DNA of 10,811 nt from Candidatus Zixiibacteriota bacterium (GTDB taxonomy: Bacteria; Zixibacteria; MSB-5A5; GN15; FEB-12). Positions 1 through 5,597 of the stretch are shown here, one piece after another. The notes beneath the pieces are model-generated. The model did not search any database. It was not told where the DNA came from and saw nothing but the letters and a program-made list of their open reading frames with translations. Made by a program: the position numbers and the translations under genes. The stretch is taken from assembly GCA_022570975.1 (NCBI GenBank), contig JACZYS010000033.1:1-10811 (forward strand), read 5' to 3'. Within the stretch, counting starts at the first letter, position 1. Each line of letters begins with the position of its first letter.

Positions 1-49
1 CAGAAAAAACAATATCAGTGGCACAACGCTCCAGACCTATTAATTTCAT
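1..49 (-). CDS. possible start of a downstream gene (partial)
   Basis: An ATG at 49-47 follows directly after the TAG stop of the upstream secreted-protein gene and opens a frame of 16 codons (MKLIGLERCATDIVFS) that runs off the window. Zero-base spacing would fit translational coupling with the gene before it. There is no clear Shine-Dalgarno site, and 16 codons is too short to judge coding potential or product. The stretch could equally be a non-coding 3' trailer; it has a short T-run on the minus strand near positions 4-9 but no convincing hairpin ahead of it. Confidence 0.25.
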   Translation of the reverse strand, partial: MKLIGLERCATDIVFS

Positions 50-1264
50 CTAATGGATCTTGTAATTCATCTTAATTTCTGTGGGTCTCTTAGACTTCAT
101 CGATTCTCTGGGAAGTACTATCAAATTCAAATTTGTATGACCACCCACTCTCTTAAGTAGAGCTTCATCAATTTTCAATGTCTGGGTTTTATCCCTATGA
201 GGTTTCCGGAAACTTAAATCAGAAACAGCTACAATACGATGACTTTTCTTTTCCGTCATTAAGAACAAATAATCACGTGAATTCTCAAAAGTTAAATCAA
301 ATCCACAAAGAAAGCCAGGTCCTCCTTCACAACCGGGACACTGATCGATTCCGGAACCAGAAATGTATTTGCAGATATCTGCCACTATAAAGGGATTATC
401 ATCAACGATAATTTTCCCCTTGAATGGAAAATAAGGACATAGCTCTGGAAAACGTTCACATAATTTGAATGGCGGGCACAGCTCCGGGTATTTATCACAG
501 ATATCTATAAGGCCACAAAATCCAGGAATTTGTTTGCAAAAGAAGTCGTTTAGGTCTTCAGGTTTTCCAAATTGAATTCTTTGCCTCTTGTAAAAAGCGG
601 TAGCAAAATGGCTTATTGATGGGTTTGTGATTGTTAAAGTGCGTTCTCCGGCTACTTGCAGATTTCCATCCAAATCCCATTGCACAAATACGAGTTCATT
701 CATGAACGAGCTCATACTAAGTCTTGCTTTTGCAACTACACTTTGGAGTACCGCACCTGAAGCTGGGTCGGTCAAAACAGCGCCGCAGGTCATTGCACCA
801 CAGTTGTATAGGTGATTTGCCGGGTTTGTTGACTCAATAAAGTCTTTTGCAATTATTTCCCCGTCGGTTATATTTATTGCCACCAGTTGGATACTGGGCG
901 GACCAGTCCCATTAGATGGACAATAGTACCAGGCCACAGGATGCGGACCAACATAACCTGAATTAGCAGATTCAAAATTGTGTGATCGATTCAGGACTCT
1001 TGGTTCAGTATTTTCAAAACCATCCACCATTCCGTTAAATGTCCAGTACTTGAAATTACATGTTTTAATCGCTCCATTGTTACATACGAATTCGGTTTGT
1101 ATATCGGCTTCATGAAAGAGTTCATTGCCTGGGTTATAATCTACCCATCGTTCGTCACAGACTAGATTAAGGCTCTTGTAGATAATCTCAATGGAATTTA
1201 CATCAGCAGTAACTCCAAAGATTACCATGCTAAGAAACATGAACAGAAAACTTCGTGATTTCAT
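50..1264 (-). CDS. secreted cysteine-rich protein of unknown function with 13-residue tandem repeats
   Basis: I do not recognise this family. The 404-aa product begins with a signal peptide: positive MKSR, a hydrophobic run, then GVTA-DV, giving a likely cleavage after about residue 20 and export across the inner membrane. The ATG at 1264 is preferred over an in-frame start at 1315 because AAGGAGG lies 5 nt upstream and the signal peptide then starts correctly. The mature part has 16 cysteines, an even number that fits disulfide bonding outside the cytoplasm. Residues about 243-281 form three in-phase 13-residue units with a C-x6-C core (CKQIPGFC, CDKYPELC, CERFPELC). A further cluster (CKYI, CPGC, LCGF) follows, then a cysteine-free basic C-terminal region of about 80 residues (KKSHR, RKPHRDK, KSKR). 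No lipobox, transmembrane anchor or sorting motif is visible. The gene appears to be its own transcription unit, with a strong promoter about 240 nt upstream. Confidence 0.8.
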   Translation of the reverse strand: MKSRSFLFMFLSMVIFGVTADVNSIEIIYKSLNLVCDERWVDYNPGNELFHEADIQTEFVCNNGAIKTCNFKYWTFNGMVDGFENTEPRVLNRSHNFESANSGYVGPHPVAWYYCPSNGTGPPSIQLVAINITDGEIIAKDFIESTNPANHLYNCGAMTCGAVLTDPASGAVLQSVVAKARLSMSSFMNELVFVQWDLDGNLQVAGERTLTITNPSISHFATAFYKRQRIQFGKPEDLNDFFCKQIPGFCGLIDICDKYPELCPPFKLCERFPELCPYFPFKGKIIVDDNPFIVADICKYISGSGIDQCPGCEGGPGFLCGFDLTFENSRDYLFLMTEKKSHRIVAVSDLSFRKPHRDKTQTLKIDEALLKRVGGHTNLNLIVLPRESMKSKRPTEIKMNYKIH

Positions 1265-1269
1265 TTTTT

Positions 1270-1276
1270 CCTCCTT
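1270..1276 (-). promoter_or_regulatory. strong ribosome binding site that sets the start of the secreted protein
   Basis: AAGGAGG lies 5 nt before the ATG at 1264. It decides between this start and the upstream in-frame start at 1315, which would place 17 extra residues before the signal peptide. Confidence 0.85.
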
Positions 1277-1309
1277 AAATATTAGTGTTTTCAAGAACCA
1301 AATTCTTAT

Positions 1310-1322
1310 TTCCAAATTGGAA
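1310..1322. repeat. 13-bp palindrome TTCCAA-a-TTGGAA upstream of the secreted-protein gene
   Basis: A perfect 6-bp inverted repeat with a one-base centre lies 46 nt upstream of the ATG. It is nested inside a further CCAA (1298-1301) and TTGG (1326-1329) pair. If transcription starts near 1503 this lies in the 5' leader and could form a short hairpin. If a second promoter exists closer to the gene it could be an operator. The role is unproven. Confidence 0.4.
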
Positions 1323-1396
1323 TTATTGGCAAACTAAGTTATTTGAATTACTTACATTCCCCAGAATAATCCTTTGTCAGGAGCGAAAGCAACTTT

Positions 1397-1411
1397 ATGA
1401 CAGAATGTCAT
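1397..1411. repeat. palindrome ATGACA-gaa-TGTCAT (operator-like)
   Basis: A perfect 6-bp inverted repeat with a 3-nt centre. It lies about 92-106 nt downstream of the predicted transcription start. It shares the TGACA/TGTCA half-site with the palindromes at 1591-1613. The shared half-site suggests binding by a dimeric regulator, but no regulator gene is in the window. Confidence 0.4.
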
Positions 1412-1509
1412 TTTGAAAGGACAAATTATTTGTTCAACAATAGTGCCCAATATCCTATCAAATCTTTTTAGTTCTTTTACGATGCTGAAAATCTTCTTTG
1501 CGTGATGAA

Positions 1510-1538
1510 AATATATAAATGGAGCAACTATATGTCAA
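1510..1538 (-). promoter_or_regulatory. strong sigma-70-type promoter for the secreted-protein gene
   Basis: On the minus strand a perfect -35 box TTGACA (1538-1533) is followed by exactly 17 nt and a -10 box TATATT (1515-1510, five of six matches to TATAAT). The expected transcription start is near 1503, giving a leader of about 240 nt before the ATG at 1264. It is the closest match to the housekeeping consensus that I found in the window. It separates this gene from the long series of genes upstream. Confidence 0.65.
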
Positions 1539-1590
1539 GCACTAATTGCGCTTTGAACAGCAGAAAGAAAGTTGTGTCATCGTTCTGGTT

Positions 1591-1613
1591 ACTGTCACTA
1601 GATGACAGTGTCA
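1591..1613. repeat. overlapping TGTCA/TGACA inverted repeats just downstream of rnhC
   Basis: ACTGTCA (1591-1597), 5 nt, TGACAGT (1603-1609) form a 7-bp inverted repeat; TGACA-g-TGTCA (1603-1613) overlaps it as a second one. They lie a few bases past the rnhC stop and 53-75 nt upstream of the -35 box of the next promoter. As RNA the 7-bp hairpin could act at the 3' end of the operon, but no U-tract follows, so it is not a standard intrinsic terminator. An operator role is equally possible. Confidence 0.45.
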
Positions 1614-1615
1614 AA

Positions 1616-2269
1616 CTATCCGAACAGGACTGGGTTTACCACCCTATGATAATTCTTGAAATGAAGTTTGGCAAAATTCTTTAAGGCATCCACCGAATGC
1701 TTTGCAACCAGCTCTCTCCCCGCTTTATCCACCTGCGGTGCGGCTCCTTTGGGAAGAGTCATGCCCGCCTGACTGGAAAGTTTGACCATAATATTAACAA
1801 ACTCGGCCCGGGCAATAATCGAGGCCGCCGCCACCTGAAGAAACGACTCCCCTTTCACAAATGACTTAAGCTGAATCGGCTGGCCTATTTTTTTAAGCTC
1901 CAACTCCAGGTGATTTTTTTTGCTGAATTTATCTGAAATAGCCAAATCTGCTTCATGCTCAAGAGCTATATTATTTATGGCCTCTGCGTGGCAGGTTGCC
2001 AGAAAAATATTCAGGTTTTTTATTAGTGCATATTCACGGTTATAATCAAGAGGCATCTTGACCACAATTGAGAATGGGTACTTGGTTCTTAAGTGATCAG
2101 AAATTTGAAGTATCTTTTTGTCGGTTAGAGTTTTGCTGTCTTTGACTCCCAGCTCCCGCAGTTTTTCCTGTTCTGAGTCATTGGCCAAAAAGGAAGCAAC
2201 CACCAGAGGACCAAAAAAGTCACCTTTGCCGGACTCATCAACGCCAATAACAGCTTTGCCAGAAGTCAT
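1616..2269 (-). CDS. rnhC: ribonuclease HIII, short form lacking the N-terminal domain
   Basis: RNase HIII cuts the RNA strand of RNA/DNA hybrids in the cytoplasm, removing R-loops and primers. The RNase HIII signature (DESGKGDFFGPLV, residues 11-23) is used instead of the DEAGRG form of RNase HII. Other family marks are KDSKTLTD (about 43-50), ISDKF (111-115), GES (140-142), VAAASIIAR (146-154), LPKGA (172-176) and KLHFKN (201-206). Likely metal ligands are D11, E12, D113 and an acidic residue near E141. Typical RNase HIII is about 300 aa with an N-terminal TBP-like substrate-binding domain; this 217-aa protein begins directly at the catalytic domain. The ATG at 2269 is chosen over a TTG codon just before it at 2272. 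No Shine-Dalgarno site is visible. It starts 3 nt after the efp stop, so it is probably translated by coupling. Confidence 0.88.
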   Translation of the reverse strand: MTSGKAVIGVDESGKGDFFGPLVVASFLANDSEQEKLRELGVKDSKTLTDKKILQISDHLRTKYPFSIVVKMPLDYNREYALIKNLNIFLATCHAEAINNIALEHEADLAISDKFSKKNHLELELKKIGQPIQLKSFVKGESFLQVAAASIIARAEFVNIMVKLSSQAGMTLPKGAAPQVDKAGRELVAKHSVDALKNFAKLHFKNYHRVVNPVLFG

Positions 2270-2272
2270 CAA

Positions 2273-2833
2273 TTATTTTGCACGTTCAATATATTCACCG
2301 GTTCTGGTATCAACTTTAACCTTGTTACCCTCTCGTATAAACGGCGGTACTTTTATCTCCAGACCGGTTGAAAGTTTTGCCGGCTTAGTGATATTAGTAA
2401 CGGAATCACCTTTTGCCGCAGGTTCGGTTTCTACAACTTCCAGAACAACAGAGGCGGGCAAATCAACTGAGAGAGCCTCGTTATCCAGAAACATAATTTT
2501 ATATTCTTCGTTTTCAATCAGATACCATTTGGCATCGCCAAGGTTATCAGTGGGAATTGCAATCTGTTCAAAAGTAACAGCATCCATGAAGTTGAATTCT
2601 TCGCCGCTCTCATAAAGATACTGCATTTTCTTATTTTCGGTGTTCGGAGGTTTAAAACTGTCATTGCTTGAAAATACTTTCTCAACAATGCCCCCGGTTT
2701 TGATATGTTTTAGTTTTGTTCTGATATTTGCTTTACCGCGACCCATTTTGAAATGCTGATATTCTACTACGTAATATGGTTCGCCGTCTACTAATATTCT
2801 CAGACCTTTTCTGAAATCTGAGGGTGAGTGCAT
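2273..2833 (-). CDS. efp: elongation factor P
   Basis: EF-P binds between the P and E sites of the ribosome and relieves stalling at consecutive prolines. The 186-aa length is standard. The N-terminal KOW-like domain (SDFRKGLRILVDGEPY, residues 4-20) leads to the functional loop KMGRGKA (29-35). The central and C-terminal OB domains include TNITKPA and the closing motif VDTRTGEYIERAK. The residue at the loop tip, lysine 34 in E. coli, is Arg32 here. The ATG at 2833 has GGAGG 4 nt upstream and yields the normal N-terminus; a start at 2920 would add 29 hydrophobic residues and overlap the kinase gene. The 67-nt gap to the kinase gene holds a possible promoter. rnhC follows after 3 nt. Confidence 0.95.
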   Translation of the reverse strand: MHSPSDFRKGLRILVDGEPYYVVEYQHFKMGRGKANIRTKLKHIKTGGIVEKVFSSNDSFKPPNTENKKMQYLYESGEEFNFMDAVTFEQIAIPTDNLGDAKWYLIENEEYKIMFLDNEALSVDLPASVVLEVVETEPAAKGDSVTNITKPAKLSTGLEIKVPPFIREGNKVKVDTRTGEYIERAK

Positions 2834-2837
2834 AAAA

Positions 2838-2842
2838 CCTCC
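2838..2842 (-). promoter_or_regulatory. ribosome binding site of efp
   Basis: GGAGG lies 4 nt before the ATG at 2833. It supports this start against the longer frame from 2920. Confidence 0.8.
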
Positions 2843-2859
2843 AAGAAATTGTTTTGGTG

Positions 2860-2887
2860 AATATAATATGAATGCCAAAAAAGCCAA
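2860..2887 (-). promoter_or_regulatory. possible promoter for efp-rnhC
   Basis: In the 67-nt gap before efp, TTGGCT (2887-2882, four of six matches to TTGACA), a 16-nt spacer, and TATATT (2865-2860, five of six matches to TATAAT) would start transcription near 2853, about 20 nt before the efp ATG. The fit is moderate and the region is AT-rich, so chance is possible. A separate promoter would make sense for an abundant translation factor placed after a sensor kinase. Confidence 0.35.
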
Positions 2888-2900
2888 ACAGAAAAATTGG

Positions 2901-4736
2901 TCAGATAAGATTCTTTTCAAATTTGTGCTCGTCCCGGGATTGATTGTGGGGGAATTTTACAGAAATTTTTGTCCCTTTGCCTAATTCAGATGAAACAGAT
3001 ATCTCTCCCTGATGCAGATCAATTATTTTTCTGGCCAATGGAAGACCAAGACCGGTACCGGATGAATATTTTGAGTAAAAGGGAGTGAAAATATATTTCT
3101 GGTCTTCTTGAGAAATTCCCGAAGCGAAATCTTCGATAGTCAACACAATTTCACTTCTGTTTTCAGTTATATCAATCTTTATAACACCGCCGGCCCCTTC
3201 ATATGCTTTGATTGAATTTTCAATAAAGTTTCTCAATGCCTGTTTCACCAAAAGTCGGTCAAATTCGAAGCTTATGTTTTCATTGAGATTAAGTTTAAAA
3301 CTTATCTCAAGGGCGCTGTCCTGATTCACAAATGAGGCAATGGTCTCTTTGATCAATTCTGAGAGGTCAGATTTTTCTTTGTTGAGCATAAAAGGTTTGG
3401 TAAAGTCGAGAAATTTTTTGATAAGCAGCTCGGCTTCGTTCACCTCTGCTTCTAATGATGAAATTGATGAGACAATCTTTGCGGGGTCATCAATTCTTTT
3501 TCTTATTAATCTGCTAAAGCCGGTGATGGCGCACAACGAATTTCTTAACTGGTGAGCAAGCCCTCCCGACATTTCCCCCATCTCGGCCATTTTCTTGCTA
3601 GTTTCAATTTTGTCTCTTAGCAGATTTATTTCGGTTGTGTCGTTTATCATCATTCCGGCTCCAATCATCTCTTCGCTGGAGTTGAAGACCGGAGCTATGG
3701 ATATCCCAAGTATTGATTCGGTCTCGTTCTTGTGGATGTAATTGAATTCTACATATGGGATATGCTTTTTTTCTTTTAAAACATTATTGAGCCAGATAAT
3801 GATCTCCTGGTTTTCTTCAAAGAGCTTCTCAATTGTTTGGTTATAGAAATTATCCCGTGGAATGTTGAGCTGTTCGGTAGCGGCATCATTTATTGAGGTC
3901 ACTTTTAAGTCTAAGTCAAAAGATATGACTCCGGTTGACAGAGAAGTTAACAGGTACTCATTGAAGTTTTCCAGCTGATCATATCTCTGCTGAATGTTTT
4001 CGTTATATTTCCTGAGCTCTGCTTCTTTTTCTTTCAGTTCGCCAATAATTTTGACATAATCTGATACGAGCTCATCGACATCATCGCTTTGTCCTTCTTT
4101 AAATCTTCCAGCCTCCTCTGCCTTTTCTTTTATTCTTCGGTACGGCGACATGACGAAACGAGTAAGCAAGATAAACAGACCCATAATAAACAAAGTTATG
4201 GCCGATGAAAAAATAATGACTTTTCCTGATATACTGTCCAGAAACTCCAGCGCCGGAATAGATTTGGAAATTACTAAGACAAAGGCTTTATCTTTTCCCT
4301 TGTGCTCTGTTATGTAGTAGTAATTTTTGTCTTCACCCTGAGACAACTCATAATATCCCCGCTTGAGGAGAAAACTGGTAACAAGTTGCAGTTGCTTGTC
4401 AGAAAGAAACTGGGCCTGACCCTTTAGCCAGTTTTTTATGTTAAGTTTGTTTCTTTCTACTCCTTTCAGGGGGAGAATTGAAATATTTGCCAAATTATGA
4501 TCTCTTATCAGCTCTTCTTTGAAAGTGGGAGAAATCTTTTCAACCTTGTATTCAATAATCCGGGCGGCAATGGCATGAGAGCTGTTGAAAAATTCTGATT
4601 CTGCCTGGGCTCTCATATCAGACCAACTGTTATATATAATAAAATATGATGAAACGTTTAGTCCCAGGAGCACCAAGATCATCGTAAAAATCCGAATTTG
4701 AACGGTTGACTCAAATGTAGAAGTAAATTTTTTCAT
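2901..4736 (-). CDS. membrane sensor histidine kinase with PAS domain
   Basis: This 611-aa kinase is expected to sense a signal at the envelope and transfer phosphate to a response regulator. Order: transmembrane helix 1 (about 15-35), an extracytoplasmic sensor region (about 36-170) of no family I recognise, transmembrane helix 2 (about 172-195), a HAMP-like segment and coiled coil (about 196-258), a PAS domain (about 259-370), the dimerisation/phosphoacceptor domain with His395 in GLAHQLRNSL, and the HATPase domain. The ATPase has the N-box FIENSIKAY (504-512), G1-like DFASGI (536-541), F-box FTPFYS (550-555) and G2 GTGLGLPLA (560-568). Two deviations are visible: H+1 is Gln rather than the usual Glu/Asp, and the G1 box is DFASG rather than DNGxG. 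No response regulator gene is in the window, so the kinase is an orphan here. It sits 52 nt after the prepilin peptidase gene, has no Shine-Dalgarno site, and shares leader motifs with that gene. Confidence 0.92.
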   Translation of the reverse strand: MKKFTSTFESTVQIRIFTMILVLLGLNVSSYFIIYNSWSDMRAQAESEFFNSSHAIAARIIEYKVEKISPTFKEELIRDHNLANISILPLKGVERNKLNIKNWLKGQAQFLSDKQLQLVTSFLLKRGYYELSQGEDKNYYYITEHKGKDKAFVLVISKSIPALEFLDSISGKVIIFSSAITLFIMGLFILLTRFVMSPYRRIKEKAEEAGRFKEGQSDDVDELVSDYVKIIGELKEKEAELRKYNENIQQRYDQLENFNEYLLTSLSTGVISFDLDLKVTSINDAATEQLNIPRDNFYNQTIEKLFEENQEIIIWLNNVLKEKKHIPYVEFNYIHKNETESILGISIAPVFNSSEEMIGAGMMINDTTEINLLRDKIETSKKMAEMGEMSGGLAHQLRNSLCAITGFSRLIRKRIDDPAKIVSSISSLEAEVNEAELLIKKFLDFTKPFMLNKEKSDLSELIKETIASFVNQDSALEISFKLNLNENISFEFDRLLVKQALRNFIENSIKAYEGAGGVIKIDITENRSEIVLTIEDFASGISQEDQKYIFTPFYSKYSSGTGLGLPLARKIIDLHQGEISVSSELGKGTKISVKFPHNQSRDEHKFEKNLI

Positions 4737-4741
4737 TGTTT

Positions 4742-4757
4742 ATAGAGATTAATATCG
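4742..4757 (-). repeat. shared leader motif, kinase copy (CGATATTAATCTCTAT)
   Basis: A 16-nt element ending 5 nt before the kinase ATG. It matches 14 of 16 positions of the element overlapping the start of the prepilin peptidase gene (5570-5585). Its TTAATCTCTA part also recurs exactly at 5592-5601. Neither gene has a Shine-Dalgarno site. It could be a -10-like promoter sequence, a translation signal, or chance in AT-rich leaders. Confidence 0.35.
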
Positions 4758-4788
4758 GACGGACTGAAATTGAGCTTGAGAAAGAAAT

Positions 4789-5571
4789 TTAATTGACGTA
4801 AACAAAATTTATGAGATAATAATTGATGATATTGTCACCATATAGGATAGCCAACATGGCTGCCAGTGATAAAAACGGGCCAAAAGGAATCATCCTTGTC
4901 TGGCGGAGTTTGGCTGAATATGCCATAATAACGAGAGAAACTACCAAACCGATAAAAGCCGAAGAGACAAAAATAAAGAGCACTTTTTGCCAGCCCAAAA
5001 AAGCCCCGAGCATGGCGGCCATTTTGATATCACCACCCCCCATTGATTCTTTCTTAAAGAGAAAATCTCCGATCATTGCTACCAAATATAAAGAGCCGCC
5101 TCCTACAAGAAGACCAATTACGGCAGCCTTAATTCCTATTCCACCGGGCAAAAATGATACACCCAGTCCAATGATCATTAAGGGGAAATTGATAGCGTCG
5201 GGAATGATCTGAAAATCCAGATCTATATAAAAGATGACAATCAGCACCGATGTCAGAAGTGAATAGACATAGAAGTTAACAGAAAGTCCAAAGTGATTGA
5301 GAAAATAAACATATGCTAAAGCATTGACTATCTCAACCAGAGGGTAACGGAAAGATATTGTCTTTGAACAATATCCGCATTTTCCCCTCAAAAACAGATA
5401 GCTAAGTATGGGGATATTGTGATACCATTTTAACTGCCGATCACAATTGACGCAGATAGACCTCTCAAGGAGGAATTTTTTCTTTCTTGGGAGTCGATAA
5501 ATTACAACATTTAAAAAAGAGCCGACAGCCAGCCCAAACAGAATTGTCCAGATTAATGCAATATTTTCCAT
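4789..5571 (-). CDS. type IV prepilin peptidase / N-methyltransferase (PilD/GspO family, A24)
   Basis: This integral inner-membrane aspartyl protease cleaves the leader of type IV pilins or type II secretion pseudopilins. Members with the N-terminal domain also methylate the new N-terminal residue. The full-length type is seen at 260 aa. The N-terminal domain has the conserved GSFLNVVIYRLP (residues 17-28) and two CxxC pairs (C40/C43 and C65/C68) flanking the segment around WYHNIPILSYLFLRGKC. The catalytic domain has aspartates in DLDFQIIPD (117-125) and GGGDIKM (178-184, D181). About seven to eight hydrophobic segments follow the family pattern. It starts 26 nt after the rsmE stop; the ATG at 5571 has no Shine-Dalgarno site. 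No pilin or secretion gene lies in the window. The chaperone operon is an uncommon place for it, so its substrates must be encoded elsewhere. Confidence 0.93.
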   Translation of the reverse strand: MENIALIWTILFGLAVGSFLNVVIYRLPRKKKFLLERSICVNCDRQLKWYHNIPILSYLFLRGKCGYCSKTISFRYPLVEIVNALAYVYFLNHFGLSVNFYVYSLLTSVLIVIFYIDLDFQIIPDAINFPLMIIGLGVSFLPGGIGIKAAVIGLLVGGGSLYLVAMIGDFLFKKESMGGGDIKMAAMLGAFLGWQKVLFIFVSSAFIGLVVSLVIMAYSAKLRQTRMIPFGPFLSLAAMLAILYGDNIINYYLINFVYVN

Positions 5572-5585
5572 AGCTATTAATATCG
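5570..5585 (-). repeat. shared leader motif, prepilin peptidase copy (CGATATTAATAGCTAT)
   Basis: The partner of the kinase-leader element at 4742-4757, identical at 14 of 16 positions; its last two bases are the AT of the ATG. Upstream, TTAATCTCTA (5592-5601) is an exact copy of part of the kinase leader. With TTGAGT at the end of rsmE, 18 nt before TATTAA, it could form a weak promoter whose transcript would be nearly leaderless. Confidence 0.3.
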
Positions 5586-5597
5586 TCAGATTAGAGA

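Larger units (their letters stand above)
1265..1615. other. 351-nt intergenic region between rnhC and the secreted-protein gene
   Basis: No gene is supported here. The region contains a near-consensus minus-strand promoter (1510-1538), at least eight TGTCA/TGACA pentamers between 1375 and 1613, two groups of palindromes (1397-1411 and 1591-1613), and the TTCCAAaTTGGAA palindrome (1310-1322). It appears to hold the 3' end of the long minus-strand gene series and the control region of the secreted-protein gene. The predicted leader of about 240 nt is long enough to hold regulatory RNA structure, but I recognise no known riboswitch class in it. Confidence 0.7.

Noticed and set aside
1265..1315. 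17-codon N-terminal extension of the secreted protein starting at 1315
   Set aside because: The strong ribosome binding site and the signal peptide both fit the internal ATG at 1264; the longer form would bury the signal peptide.
1352..1450. Minus-strand small frame ending at 1352 (possible starts TTG at 1450 or ATG at 1411)
   Set aside because: No usable ribosome binding site at either start, and the length is within chance for this region; kept only as a remark on the leader.
1591..1609. Intrinsic terminator after rnhC
   Set aside because: The 7-bp inverted repeat is present, but no T-run follows in the minus-strand direction, so it does not meet the usual criteria.
1502..1684. Plus-strand 60-codon frame in the intergenic region
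   Set aside because: It runs into the 3' end of rnhC on the opposite strand, has no ribosome binding site, and overlaps the minus-strand promoter and palindromes.
2118..2615. 165-codon plus-strand frame across the rnhC-efp junction
   Set aside because: Antisense to two well-supported genes, with low-complexity Ser-rich translation typical of a shadow frame.
2834..2920. N-terminal hydrophobic extension of EF-P starting at 2920
   Set aside because: It overlaps the end of the kinase gene, is not part of the EF-P fold, and the ATG at 2833 has GGAGG 4 nt upstream.
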